Origin: Paraburkholderia lycopersici
Lineage (GTDB): Bacteria > Pseudomonadota > Gammaproteobacteria > Burkholderiales > Burkholderiaceae
Direction of reading: 5' to 3'
Length of the DNA stretch: 64,000 nucleotides
Assembly: GCF_900096975.1 (NCBI RefSeq)
Contig: NZ_FMYQ01000001.1
Coordinates: 372,001 to 436,000 of the forward strand
Part shown: one piece after another, positions 28,648 through 37,979 of the stretch
Numbering within the stretch: the first letter of the stretch is position 1
Layout of the letters: each line of letters opens with the position of its first letter
Made by a program: the position numbers and the translations under genes
The notes under the pieces: model-generated
Seen by the model: only the letters and a program-made list of their open reading frames with translations
Databases searched by the model: none
Told to the model about the DNA's origin: nothing

Positions 28648-29229
28648 TCAGGGGGTGCCGGTCGGCCTGAGCGCGCCGGCCGGTGCGCTGTCTGCGCAGG
28701 CCGTGCTGCGCGCGGTGCAGGCCGGCGGGTTCGAGGCCTGATTTGCGGATTGCCTGGCTGCCTGGTCTGTCGCGCCGGCTACGGCCTCGGCGCATGGTGT
28801 GGGCGGGCAACCGCAATCGGTCGCGGTCGCCGCGGACGGCGTGCTCGATCCGATGATCTGGACACCCTTGCTCGCGCCGGCCAGCGCCTTTTCGACGAGC
28901 GTATCGAGCGGCGTGGCACGATAGCAAACGGCACGCACGAGCATCGGCAAGTTCACGCCGGCCAGCACGCGCACCTCGGGCACGGTGGCAAGGCGCGCCG
29001 CGATGTTCGAAGGCGTCGCGCCGAACATGTCGGTCAGCACGAGCGCGCCGTTTTCCTCACGCAGGCGCTCGATCTCCGCATTCGCCTGGGCGACCACTTC
29101 CGCGGGGTCGCTGTCGGGTAGCACGTCGAGCGCGCCGATGCGCGCCGGACAACCGCCATAGATATGCGCGATGCACTCGCGTAACGCGGTGGCGAGCGGT
29201 GCGTGCGCAATGATCAGAATCCCTGCCAT
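28648..29229 (-). CDS. PTS EIIA of the mannose (EIIA-Man) family with Cys-rich tail
   Basis: 193 aa. The first ~130 residues are an EIIA-Man domain: GILIIAHAPLATALRECI with the active His 9, DVLPDSDPAEV, and GALVLTDMFGATPSN. The last ~60 residues are an unusual Ala/Cys/Thr/Pro-rich low-complexity tail (CGCPPTPCAEAV, PPACTARSTACADS) not part of the fold. No EIIBC partners are nearby, so a regulatory PTS role is likely, as in other beta-proteobacteria. 86 bp before ptsH. Confidence 0.92.
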   Translation of the reverse strand: MAGILIIAHAPLATALRECIAHIYGGCPARIGALDVLPDSDPAEVVAQANAEIERLREENGALVLTDMFGATPSNIAARLATVPEVRVLAGVNLPMLVRAVCYRATPLDTLVEKALAGASKGVQIIGSSTPSAATATDCGCPPTPCAEAVAGATDQAARQSANQASNPPACTARSTACADSAPAGALRPTGTP

Positions 29230-29630
29230 GTCAGCCTGACTGCAATAAACGGCTCGGTTGATGCCCGGCGCGATCTCCTCGATCGCGTCCGGCAGCGCCG
29301 AACCCGCGGCCAGCCGTAAGCTCGCAGGGTCGGAACACGCGCCGCCCGGCAGTCCCGGCGCCTCATTGGCGACGCCGGCTTGCCTGCCCGGAGCGTGGGC
29401 TCGCGGCATTGTAGCAGGGTCATTTTCGCGCACGCGAGGCGCTTTTGCTCGCCGCGCGGCAGATGTCGCGCGCCGTTCACAAGGGACCGCGCAACCACCC
29501 TCGGCAGTGCCGGTGCGCCCGCCCTGCAAGGCGCTTCCCCACGTCCCGCAGATGCCGCCGCGCCAGGCCGGATTCAAGGGCCCAGGCCAGGCGCGCGCCT
29601 CGAAAATGCAGGCAACCGGCCCGTCGCTCT
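29230..29630. other. intergenic region EIIA-Man - gshB
   Basis: 401 bp between the EIIA start and the gshB stop. Open frames cross it but none resembles a protein or has a ribosome-binding site. It presumably holds the promoter of the PTS operon; I see no consensus promoter. Confidence 0.4.
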
Positions 29631-30584
29631 TCAGGCCGCCGCGCGCTCCAGCGCGTCGATGAACATCGCGGCCACGTCGAAGCCCGTCTGCTCCATGATT
29701 TCGCGGAAGCACGTCGGGCTCGTGACATTGACTTCGGTGAGCCAGTCGCCGATGGCATCGAGCCCCACGAGCAGCAGGCCGCGTGCCGCGAGCGTCGGGC
29801 CGAGCGCCCTGGCGATCTCCATGTCGCGCGCGGTGAGCGGCTGCGCGCGGCCCAGGCCGCCGGCGGCCAGGTTGCCGCGCACCTCATTACCCTGAGGAAT
29901 ACGCGCGAGCGAGTACGGCACCGGCTCGCCGCCGATCAGCAGAATGCGCTTGTCGCCGTCCTTGATCTCGGGGATGAACTTCTGCGCCATCACGCTGCGC
30001 GCGCCGTCGTGGCTCAGCATCTCGATGATCGAGCCGAGGTTCATGCCGTCCGCCTTCACGCGGAACACGCCCATGCCGCCCATGCCGTCGAGCGGCTTCA
30101 AGATCACGTCCCGGTGCTCCTCGTGGAACTTGCGCAGGCGCGCGGCGCTCCTCGTGACGAGGGTGGGCGCGACGAACTGCGCGAATTCGCCGATAGCGAG
30201 CTTTTCCGAGTGATCGCGAATCGACTGGGGCTTGTTGAAGATCTTCGCGCCTGCGCGCTCGGCGATTTCGAGCAGCCACGTGGACGTCACGTACTCCATG
30301 TCGAAGGGCGGGTCCTTGCGCATGATGACGGCGTCGAAGCCGGTCAGCGCGCGCGAATCGGCCGAGTCCCCGAACCACGTTTCGCGATGCAGGTCCGCCG
30401 TATCGCCGACGATCGCAAAGCGCCGCACGTCGGCCTCCACCCGGCCGTTCACCCATGCAAGATGCTGCGGCTCGCACGCAAAGAGCGTGTGGCCGCGCTT
30501 CGCGGCCTCGGCCATCATCGCGTAGGTCGAGTCCTTGTAGATCTTGAACCGCTCGAGCGGATCGGCGATGAAGAGAATGTCCAT
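29631..30584 (-). CDS. gshB: glutathione synthetase
   Basis: 317 aa ATP-grasp enzyme joining gamma-glutamylcysteine and glycine. Seen: ILFIADPLERFKIYKDST at the N-terminus, MRKDPPFDMEY near 90, NKPQSIRDHSEKL, and the ATP-grasp DVILKPLDGMGGMGVFRV near 155 with RILLIGGEPVPYSLARIP. Full length. Downstream of gshA, giving a complete glutathione pathway that also supplies the grxC product. Confidence 0.98.
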   Translation of the reverse strand: MDILFIADPLERFKIYKDSTYAMMAEAAKRGHTLFACEPQHLAWVNGRVEADVRRFAIVGDTADLHRETWFGDSADSRALTGFDAVIMRKDPPFDMEYVTSTWLLEIAERAGAKIFNKPQSIRDHSEKLAIGEFAQFVAPTLVTRSAARLRKFHEEHRDVILKPLDGMGGMGVFRVKADGMNLGSIIEMLSHDGARSVMAQKFIPEIKDGDKRILLIGGEPVPYSLARIPQGNEVRGNLAAGGLGRAQPLTARDMEIARALGPTLAARGLLLVGLDAIGDWLTEVNVTSPTCFREIMEQTGFDVAAMFIDALERAAA

Positions 30585-30670
30585 ATCGTCCCTGGTGTCA
30601 TGACGGCAACGCCCGCACGGTGGCGGGCGCTGCGTTGAATTGTCCGAATGATGACGGCGAAATGCGCGGC

Positions 30671-31960
30671 CTAAACGTGGATCGCCTCCGGATCGGTCTT
30701 CTCCAGCTCGACCGACGCCGCGAGCAGACCGAGCCGCGCCACCACGCCATACATGTAGAAGCGGTTCGGCGGCGCCGCGCCCGCCTTCGCGCGCGTGTCG
30801 GGCAACGCCGTGTGCTCGAAGCCGAGCGGCACGAAATGCATGCCCGGCGCGTTCAGGTTCTGATCGCGCTCGCGGCTGCCGTGCGCACGGTAGAAACCGC
30901 CCACCACGTAACGGTCGATCATGTAGACGACCGGCTCCGCCACTTCGTCGCCGATGTGCTCGAACGTATAGACGCCTTCCTGCACGATCACGTCATGCAC
31001 TTCGAGCCCGTCCTTCGTGGCCGACATCTTCGCACGTTCGCGCTTGGTGAGCGCGGCGACCTCGGAGGCGTCGTGCACCGTCATCACGCCGCGGCCGTCG
31101 GTGCCGGCATCGGACTTGATGACGACGTAGGGCTTTTCGGTGATGCCGTACTCGCGGTACTTCTTCGCAATCTTCTTGAGCACGGCGTCGATGGCGGTGG
31201 CGAGCTGCTCTTCGCCGATGCGCGCCTCGAAGTCCACGCCTTCCACGTGCGCGAAGTACGGATTGATCATCCAGGGGTCGACGCCCACCATCTTCGCGAA
31301 CTTCTTCGCCACGTCGTCGTAGCAGGAGAAGTGCGTGGATTTGCGGCGCACGGCCCAGCCGGCGTGCAGCGGCGGCAGCACGTACTGCTCGTGCAGGTTT
31401 TCGAGCACCGGCGGAATGCCGCCGGAAAGATCGTTGTTCAGCAGGATCGAGCAGGGATCGAAGTTCTTCAGTCCGAGGCGGCGCTGCGAACGCTCGAGCG
31501 GCTCGAGGACGATCTTCTGGCCGTCTGCGAGCGAGATCGTGACCGGCCCGGCGATGCTCTCGTCGAGCGTGCCGAAGCGCACGTTCAGACCGGCCTGGCG
31601 CATGATCGTGGCGAGCCGCGCGACATTCTCCAGATAGAACGCGTTGCGCGTGTGCATCTCGGGGATCACGAGCAGATTCTTGGCGTCGGGGCAGATCTTC
31701 TCGATCGCGGCCATGGCCGCCTGCACGGCGAGCGGCAGTACTTCCTGCGGCAGGCAGTGGAAGGCGCCGGGAAAGAGATTGGTGTCGACGGGCGCGAGCT
31801 TGAAGCCCGCGTTGCGCAGGTCGACCGAACAGTAGAACGGCGGCGTGTGCTCCTGCCATTCGAGGCGGAACCAGCGCTCGATGGCCGGCGTCGCGTCGAG
31901 GATGCGCTGCTCCAGTTCGAGGAGCGGGCCGTTCAACGCCGTAACCAGATGCGGGACCAT
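30671..31960 (-). CDS. gshA: glutamate-cysteine ligase (proteobacterial type)
   Basis: 429 aa. First step of glutathione synthesis. It belongs to the type found in beta- and some gamma-proteobacteria (Acidithiobacillus/Burkholderia form), not the E. coli form. Seen: PPFYCSVDLRNAGFKLAPVDTNLFPGAFHCL near 45-75, VIPEMHTRNAFYLEN near 100, YVVIKSDAGTDGRGVMTV near 280 and YVVGGFYRAHG near 360. Start ATG 31960 is the family-typical one. gshB follows 86 bp downstream. Confidence 0.95.
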   Translation of the reverse strand: MVPHLVTALNGPLLELEQRILDATPAIERWFRLEWQEHTPPFYCSVDLRNAGFKLAPVDTNLFPGAFHCLPQEVLPLAVQAAMAAIEKICPDAKNLLVIPEMHTRNAFYLENVARLATIMRQAGLNVRFGTLDESIAGPVTISLADGQKIVLEPLERSQRRLGLKNFDPCSILLNNDLSGGIPPVLENLHEQYVLPPLHAGWAVRRKSTHFSCYDDVAKKFAKMVGVDPWMINPYFAHVEGVDFEARIGEEQLATAIDAVLKKIAKKYREYGITEKPYVVIKSDAGTDGRGVMTVHDASEVAALTKRERAKMSATKDGLEVHDVIVQEGVYTFEHIGDEVAEPVVYMIDRYVVGGFYRAHGSRERDQNLNAPGMHFVPLGFEHTALPDTRAKAGAAPPNRFYMYGVVARLGLLAASVELEKTDPEAIHV

Positions 31961-32459
31961 AAGGGGTGACTCGCGGACGAAATGCTGTGATTGTAGGGAA
32001 ACCGGCCCTTCATCTGGGGGCGATCGCGCCAGTTGCAAGACGGGCCTGCGTGCATGAATCCCCACGCGCGGAAGGGTCAACCGGGCCCCCGATCGGCCCC
32101 CAACCTGTCAAATCGGCCTCGATCGGCCCCAATCGCCTCCAGCCAGACCTGGCCGGCCGAGCCCGCCCGCGCGGCAATTCACGCCGGATATCCATTCTGG
32201 ACCGCGCGCACAGCCCGGCGCAATTGGGCACACGGATTGAAGGGGCACTATACGAACGCGCGAGCGCTGCCCTTATTCCCCCCAAACCGCCCCTGGGCGG
32301 CGCAAACCCCGCACCTGACTCGCGCGCCACGGAATCCGGCGCGCCAAAGAAAAGGGCCCGCCGAACAGGCGGGCCCAGGTCGCTGCTGCTTGCTGCCTTG
32401 CTGCTTGCTGCCTCAAACCAGCGTCAAACGAGTTTCAGATTCGATGACGAACCGCTCGC
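31961..32459. other. intergenic region amtB - gshA
   Basis: 499 bp. Contains the amtB terminator (32,346-32,376). The remainder includes repeated GATCGGCCCC-like stretches around 32,090-32,135; otherwise nothing recognisable. Confidence 0.5.
32346..32376 (-). terminator. rho-independent terminator of the glnK-amtB operon
   Basis: Nine-bp perfect GC stem (32354-32362 with 32368-32376), five-base loop, followed on the minus strand by TTTTCTTT. It lies about 85 bp after the amtB stop. Confidence 0.9.
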
Positions 32460-33938
32460 TTACTCCACGCGCTCGCCATGCAGGATCACGTCCAGACCTT
32501 CGCGTTCCTCTTCTTCGGTCACGCGCAGGCCCATCACCATGTCGATGACCTTCAGCAAGACGAAGCTCACCACGCCGCTGTAGATGAGAGTCGTGAGCAC
32601 GCCCTTGATTTGCAGGACGACGCTGCCGTCCGCGCCGCCGATGTCCTTGACCGCGAACACGCCGGTCAGGATGGCGCCGATGATGCCGCCGATGCCGTGC
32701 ACGCCGAACGCGTCGAGCGAGTCGTCGTAGCCGAGCTTGCCCTTGAGCCAGGTGGCCGACCAGAAGCAGACCACGCCCGCCACCACGCCGATCACGATCG
32801 CGCCCAGCACGCCGACGAAGCCCGATGCCGGCGTCACCGCCACGAGGCCCGCCACGGCGCCCGATGCGATGCCGAGCACCGACGGCTTGCCCTTGGCGAT
32901 CCACTCCGCGAACATCCAGCCGAGCGCCGCGCAGGCCGTGGCGACTTGCGTCGTGAGCATCGCGAAGCCGGCACGGCCGTCAGCCGCGACCGCCGAACCC
33001 GCGTTGAAGCCGAACCAGCCCACCCACAGCATGGCCGCGCCCACCAGCGTGAGTACGAGGTTGTGCGGCGCCATCACTTCGCGGCCATAGCCGACGCGCT
33101 TGCCGAGCACGAGGCAGCACACGAGACCGGCGATACCGGCGTTGATGTGCACCACCGTGCCGCCCGCGAAGTCGAGGATGCCGGCGCTGGCGAGCCAGCC
33201 GGTCGGCTCCCACACCATGTGCGCGATCGGCGAGTAGACGATGATCGACCACAGCGACATGAACACGAGCATCGCCGAGAACTTCATGCGGTCAGCGAAC
33301 GCGCCGGTAATGAGCGCGGGCGTGATGATCGCGAAGGTCATCTGATAGACGAAGTACACCGTCTCGGGGATGGTCGGCGCGAGGTGGCTCACGGTGAGCG
33401 TCGTGGCCTTGTCGCCCTTGATGTAGTTCATGCCTTCGAGGAACACGCGCGAGAAGCCGCCGATGAACGAGCCGCCCGGCGTGAACGCGAGCGAGTAGCC
33501 CACCACCGTCCAGATCACCGTGACGACGCAGGTGATCGCGAAGCTCTGCATGAGCGTGGCGAGCACGTTCTTCTTGCGGACCATGCCGCCGTAGAACAGC
33601 GCGAGGCCCGGAATCGTCATGAAGAGGACGAGCGCGGTGGAGGTCAGCATCCAGGCGGTGTCGCCCGAGTTGATCTTCGACGAATCGACCGAGAACGGCG
33701 CGGTCGGTGCGGCGGGCGCGGCCGCGGCGGCAGCCGATGCCTCGGCGGCGGCCGGAGCGGACGCGGCGTCGGCCGCGGGCGCCGAAGCGGGCGCGGCCGC
33801 GGAGGCGTCGGGTGCCGAAGCGGTGGTGGCCGGCGCGGAGGCCGCGGCCGGTGCGGAGGCGTCGTCCGCCAGCGCGGCGCCGACGCCGCCGGCCAGCAGC
33901 GAGCCGGCCATCAGCAAGGACATCAAAAGTTTGCGCAT
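32460..33938 (-). CDS. amtB: ammonium transporter
   Basis: 492 aa. Signal peptide (KLLMSLLMAGSLLAGGVGAALA), then a long Ala/Pro/Ser-rich segment (~25-80), then eleven membrane segments of the Amt channel starting at NSGDTAWMLTSTALVLFMTIPGLALFYGG. Seen: TPALITGAFADRMKF, GGTVVHINAGIAGLVC with a pore His, and DDSLDAFGVHGIGGIIGAILTGVFA with the second pore His. Conducts ammonium and is blocked by GlnK. Operon glnK-amtB, 93 bp apart. Confidence 0.96.
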   Translation of the reverse strand: MRKLLMSLLMAGSLLAGGVGAALADDASAPAAASAPATTASAPDASAAAPASAPAADAASAPAAAEASAAAAAAPAAPTAPFSVDSSKINSGDTAWMLTSTALVLFMTIPGLALFYGGMVRKKNVLATLMQSFAITCVVTVIWTVVGYSLAFTPGGSFIGGFSRVFLEGMNYIKGDKATTLTVSHLAPTIPETVYFVYQMTFAIITPALITGAFADRMKFSAMLVFMSLWSIIVYSPIAHMVWEPTGWLASAGILDFAGGTVVHINAGIAGLVCCLVLGKRVGYGREVMAPHNLVLTLVGAAMLWVGWFGFNAGSAVAADGRAGFAMLTTQVATACAALGWMFAEWIAKGKPSVLGIASGAVAGLVAVTPASGFVGVLGAIVIGVVAGVVCFWSATWLKGKLGYDDSLDAFGVHGIGGIIGAILTGVFAVKDIGGADGSVVLQIKGVLTTLIYSGVVSFVLLKVIDMVMGLRVTEEEEREGLDVILHGERVE

Positions 33939-34031
33939 CTCGGTTTCCTCTTGTCTCTCTATGTCGACCGGGGTTGGCGGCTCCAGCGCCGCGCCCGGGA
34001 CCCGTTCAGGTCGCTTGTTTCAGGTCGCTTG

Positions 34032-34391
<360 letters not shown>

Positions 34392-34501
34392 TCATCCCTT
34401 TGTTTGCTTCTGCAACGGGCGCCTTGCGTGCAGCGCATGTGATCTCGCCGCGTCGCCGGCGCACCGCGAGCCAACCGTCGTTCGGTGCGCGGGGCAGTAT
34501 T

Positions 34502-34517
34502 AGCAACACCCGTGCCA
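34502..34517 (-). promoter_or_regulatory. sigma-54 promoter of glnK-amtB
   Basis: Minus strand reads TGGCACG, four bases, TTGCT: a full match to the -24/-12 consensus (TGGCACG-N4-TTGCW), 131 bases before the glnK start codon. It fits NtrC-dependent nitrogen control. Confidence 0.88.
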
Positions 34518-34862
34518 ATTCGCGGTGCCTTGCCTGCGACATAAGTGCGACGGACTTCGATGCAAGGGTAGCCAAAGCCGTGGACAATGCGGTCCGCGCC
34601 TTGACGGGCGCGGCGCGCAAGGCCTTGGCCGAACGGCCAGCGTGGCGCGCGCGCGGTGGCATGGCGGGGGGAACGTTGCTAGAGTGTCCTCAGGCCTCGC
34701 TCCCGCACAGGCAGCCGCGCAGCGCCTGAAGCGCCCGCCGCGCGACGGCGCGAAGCGCGCGGCCCGGTCTTGCGCACCAGTTGCGCGCACGCATGCCGGC
34801 GGCCTGCGAATTCGCACCAAGATCGATCACGGCGCGAAGCGGGGCACAGGCGAAACGAAATT

Positions 34863-34879
34863 TGCACATTTTTTGTGCA
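34863..34879. promoter_or_regulatory. NtrC-like binding palindrome
   Basis: TGCAC, seven A/T bases, GTGCA: the NtrC half-site pair with the classical spacing. It lies about 345 bp upstream of the sigma-54 promoter on the glnK side and 15 bp before the ubiK start. Function inferred. Confidence 0.5.
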
Positions 34880-34894
34880 ACGAAGGGGAATCGA

Positions 34895-35152
34895 ATGAAA
34901 CAACCAAACGACGTTTTCAATGATCTGCAGGCACGCATGAGCGACCTGCTCAAGAACTCTCCGGCGCGCGATGTCGAGCGCAACGTACGCGCCATGTTGT
35001 CGCAAGGCTTCTCGAAGCTGGATCTCGTCACGCGCGAGGAGTTCGACGCGCAAACGCAGGTGCTCGTGCGCACGCGCCAGCGCCTTGAGGAACTGGAGCG
35101 CCGCGTGGCCGAGCTCGAACAGAAGCTGCCGGTGACTAGCCAGTCATCCTGA
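34895..35152 (+). CDS. ubiK: ubiquinone biosynthesis accessory factor UbiK (YqiC/BMFP family)
   Basis: 85 aa. Amphipathic N-terminus (QPNDVFNDLQARMSDLLKNSPA), central DLVTREEFDAQTQVLVRTRQRLEELERRVAELEQKL coiled coil at the C-terminus: the BMFP/UbiK layout. Helps the soluble Ubi hydroxylase complex. AAGGGG eight or so bases upstream supports the start. Confidence 0.9.
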   Translation: MKQPNDVFNDLQARMSDLLKNSPARDVERNVRAMLSQGFSKLDLVTREEFDAQTQVLVRTRQRLEELERRVAELEQKLPVTSQSS

Positions 35153-35337
35153 TCATTTCGCTGCGCACCTTCATGTTCAATAACGTGCGCAGTCGAGTGC
35201 AGCAACTGCACATCGCCGCAAGCGATCCGTAGCGTGATCGCAATGGAACCGTAAAGGGGCATACGCCTCACCTGTCTGGCGCATGCGTAACGTGTAACGC
35301 GCGCTTTTTCCCGCATGCGCCCTTCCCGGAGAACGCC

Positions 35338-36198
35338 ATGTCGCTTGCCGTGGTGCGCAGCCGCGCGCCGGCTGCCGGCCGCGCGCCCGAAGTCACCGTA
35401 GAAGTTCATCTCGCCAACGGGCTGCCGTCGTTCTCGATCGTCGGACTGCCCGACCTCGAAGTGCGGGAAAGCCGCGAGCGCGTGCGCGCCGCGCTTTCGA
35501 ATTGCGGCTTCGATTTCCCCGTAAGGCGCATTACCGTCAACCTCGCGCCGGCCGATTTACCCAAAGAATCGGGCCGCTTCGATCTGCCCATTGCGCTCGG
35601 CATTCTCGCGGCGAGCGGCCAGATCCCGGCCGCGGCGCTCGCGCACCGCGAATTCGCGGGCGAGCTTTCGCTAACCGGCGCCGTGCGGCCGATGCGCGGT
35701 GCGTTCGCGATGGCATGCGGCACGGCGCGCGCGCATGCGGATCGCGAAGCGCGCGACGGCGGGATGGAAGCGTCCGTTCGCAACGCGGCGACCGGCGGCG
35801 CAATCATTCGGAATCCTGATGCTGACGAAGCAACGGCTGACAACGCGCTCGCGCTGTGCGGACGGCTCAGCGTTCCGGAGCTTTATCTGCCCGCGCAAAA
35901 CGCCGCCGAAGCGGCCCTCGTGCCCGGCGTCGCGGTGTACGGCGCGGCGGACCTGCGCTCGTTGTGCGCGCACCTCGCGTGCGAGGACCCCGACGCGCGC
36001 CTCGCGCCCGTGCGTGCAAGCGCTTTCGAGGCCGCCCAGGGCGCAGCCCCACCGGACATGGCCGACGTGATCGGCCAGCGCGGCGCACGCAGGGCGCTCG
36101 AAGTCGCGGCGGCCGGCGGCCATCATCTGCTTACCTTGTGGCCAATTAAACCCCACACTCAGTCGCTTCGGTTCTCCCGTTCCTGGTCGGCTAGGTAA
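35338..36198 (+). pseudogene. comM: yifB/comM (Mg-chelatase-type AAA+ helicase), truncated by island insertion
   Basis: The N-terminal ChlI-like domain is intact: SLAVVRSRAP, VEVHLANGLPSFSIVGLPDLEVRESRERVRAAL, NLAPADLPKESGRFDLPIALGILAASGQI, up to DVIGQRGARRALEVAAAGGHHLL at about 36,130. The next residues should be the Walker A motif (M-x-G-P-P-G-A-G-K-S). Instead the frame reads TLWPIKPHTQSLRFSRSWSAR and stops. The remaining ~245 residues of a ~510-aa protein, including the ATPase, are missing from the window. ComM is a branch-migration helicase needed for efficient natural transformation, so the strain has probably lost it unless the 3' part is used elsewhere. Confidence 0.93.
36126..36135. 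other. left island junction (attL candidate)
   Basis: Within the codons for H-H-L-L of yifB (CATCATCTGCT) the sequence changes from yifB to island. Serine recombinases use only a 2-bp crossover, so the exact base cannot be set from one side. Confidence 0.55.
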
Positions 36199-36287
36199 AT
36201 TCCGTTTACCACGGCGCTTGTTAGTCCAACTGTTGCCAAAATCGGCTTTTGGCCCGATTATCGATTCATCTAACAAACGGGGCCGAC

Positions 36288-37304
36288 ATGGAGATCGCAC
36301 GTGTTTTCAGCTTCCTAACCTATCCCGCGAAGAATCGGGACAACGTTCCAGAAGTCTCCGGTACTGAAATTCCTGTACGAGACGAAAAGCTGTGTCGCAT
36401 GCTAAACGACATCTACTGCCAAGCAGACCGGGAGTGCAATATTCCGATCATGTTCGTCACCGACGGCCAGCAGAACAACCCTGTGCGAACGGAAATTATG
36501 CGAATCGTAAGCACACGTCGAATAGACGCGGCAAAGGCATTAGCCAACCGCTTACAAAATGCGACCGGCGGCCAGTCTGGTATGGGCTTGTTCTTCGTTT
36601 GCCTTGGCACGCCGAACGCCGAAAAGATTGTGATCGCTCGGTTTCCCGCTGACGAAGGAATCGTTGCAGAGAAAGCCGAAGATCAGCTCACCGTTCAGTT
36701 CGTAGAACAGGTGTTTTTGAAAAGCGCCCTCGCGTACAAGGCTGTCATGTACAAGGGCGGAGACGATGGTGACGACTTTTGGAGCGGGCACGCTGTGGAC
36801 CGCCAGGTAAACCACGGGGCGAAATCAGTTGCTGACTATTGGATCGTAGACTTCCTTCAATCAGATTATCGTAGTACTTCGCAGCAAGGCACCAAACGCC
36901 TTGCGGTTGCTTTGCGCACCGCAATTGCCAATGCCCCAAACGCAAATGTAAGGCATGAGATTGCTATGGCAGCGCAGTTGGCCAGAAATCTGAATCGTCG
37001 ACAAGTCATGACCATCGCCGAGTTCTGCGATGATCTTCATTTGAGCGAGGAATCGAAGCGTACGGTCGTCGCGGCGGTCTCTCCGCCACGGACGTTGCAA
37101 AGTCGCTTCCGCTTTGATATCGGCGAATTTACGCGACACATCTCTTACCGCTCGATTGAGCTAGACAACGGCGCGATGCTGTCGGCGGAAATTGCAAGAT
37201 TCGAAGAGTGCTTCGACGAAGCCGTTTCAGAAGTAGATCCGGAATTGATCACATACTCGACGTCAGGAAGGATCGTTGACGAACGTTTGAGGAAGGTCAA
37301 GTGA
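36288..37304 (+). CDS. unknown protein paired with the RelA/SpoT-domain gene
   Basis: 338 aa, soluble, no signal or membrane segment. I do not recognise the family with certainty. The middle (GMGLFFVCLGTPNAEKIVIARFPADEGIVAEKAEDQLTVQ) recalls proteins annotated as nucleoid-associated, but that is a weak impression. Its TGA overlaps the GTG of the next gene (GTGA), so the two are translationally coupled and likely act together. First gene inside the island after the junction. Start ATG 36288 chosen; the frame is open further upstream to 36249. Confidence 0.8.
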   Translation: MEIARVFSFLTYPAKNRDNVPEVSGTEIPVRDEKLCRMLNDIYCQADRECNIPIMFVTDGQQNNPVRTEIMRIVSTRRIDAAKALANRLQNATGGQSGMGLFFVCLGTPNAEKIVIARFPADEGIVAEKAEDQLTVQFVEQVFLKSALAYKAVMYKGGDDGDDFWSGHAVDRQVNHGAKSVADYWIVDFLQSDYRSTSQQGTKRLAVALRTAIANAPNANVRHEIAMAAQLARNLNRRQVMTIAEFCDDLHLSEESKRTVVAAVSPPRTLQSRFRFDIGEFTRHISYRSIELDNGAMLSAEIARFEECFDEAVSEVDPELITYSTSGRIVDERLRKVK

Positions 37305-37927
37305 GCGATGACGAGCTGAAAGCGGAGTACGCGTCACGGTATGACGAGATCCTAGCCCCATTGGCGTCTCGCATAGGTGATTTCCTGGCTAACACAGTGA
37401 AAGGTCTGCCCCGCGTAGACCGGGTTTCCGCACGCGCGAAGAGCCCTGATCGATTCATGGCGAAAGCAATGAAGGAGATAGATGGGGTTCGAAAGTACAC
37501 ACGGCCGCTTACACAAATACAGGACCAAGTGGGCGCACGCGTGATTACGTTTTACTTGGACGACGTAGCAGCCGCGTCCGCAAGAGTGGAAGAATATTTT
37601 CGCCCAATAGAAGCTCGCGCCGTCATTCCCGACTCCGAGAGTGAGTTTGGTTACGTCGGTAAGCACTATATTCTGGCAGTACCTGAGGATGTTTATCCGG
37701 AAGATGAAGAGAGCGTTCGGCGCATGCCAAAGTTTTTTGAACTCCAAGTGAAGACGCTGTTTCAGCATGCATGGAGTGAAGCCGGGCACGACCTAGCCTA
37801 CAAGCCAGCCACGCCCCTATCAAGCTTGCAGAAGCGTCAATTGGCATTCACTGCCGCCCAAGCATGGGGAGCTGACCAGATATTCGATGCGCTGTCGCGT
37901 GAACTACTAGCTCCGCCGAATCAATAA
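37301..37927 (+). CDS. RelA/SpoT-domain protein (small alarmone synthetase-like, possible toxin)
   Basis: 208 aa with a GTG start. A stand-alone nucleotidyltransferase domain of RelA/SpoT type: RAKSPDRFMAKAMKE (residues 45-59), IQDQVGARVITFYLDDV with Asp 75, GYVGKHYIL (117-125), and FFELQVKTLFQHAWSEAGHDLAYK with Glu 147 and the final Y-K. No HD hydrolase, TGS or ACT domains. Family members make (p)ppGpp or, in toxic versions (toxSAS), ppApp or pyrophosphorylated tRNA. Coupling to an unknown 338-aa partner on an island suggests a toxin-antitoxin or phage-defence pair; this is inference. Confidence 0.85.
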   Translation: MSDDELKAEYASRYDEILAPLASRIGDFLANTVKGLPRVDRVSARAKSPDRFMAKAMKEIDGVRKYTRPLTQIQDQVGARVITFYLDDVAAASARVEEYFRPIEARAVIPDSESEFGYVGKHYILAVPEDVYPEDEESVRRMPKFFELQVKTLFQHAWSEAGHDLAYKPATPLSSLQKRQLAFTAAQAWGADQIFDALSRELLAPPNQ

Positions 37928-37979
37928 GCCCCGTCGATCAGGCCCGGCAGGCGCAATAATTGACAGCGGCCAACTATGT

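Noticed and set aside
36192..36208. Small palindrome GGTAAA...TTTACC just inside the island as an att arm
   Set aside because: Only six-base arms; without the other end of the island it cannot be told from chance.
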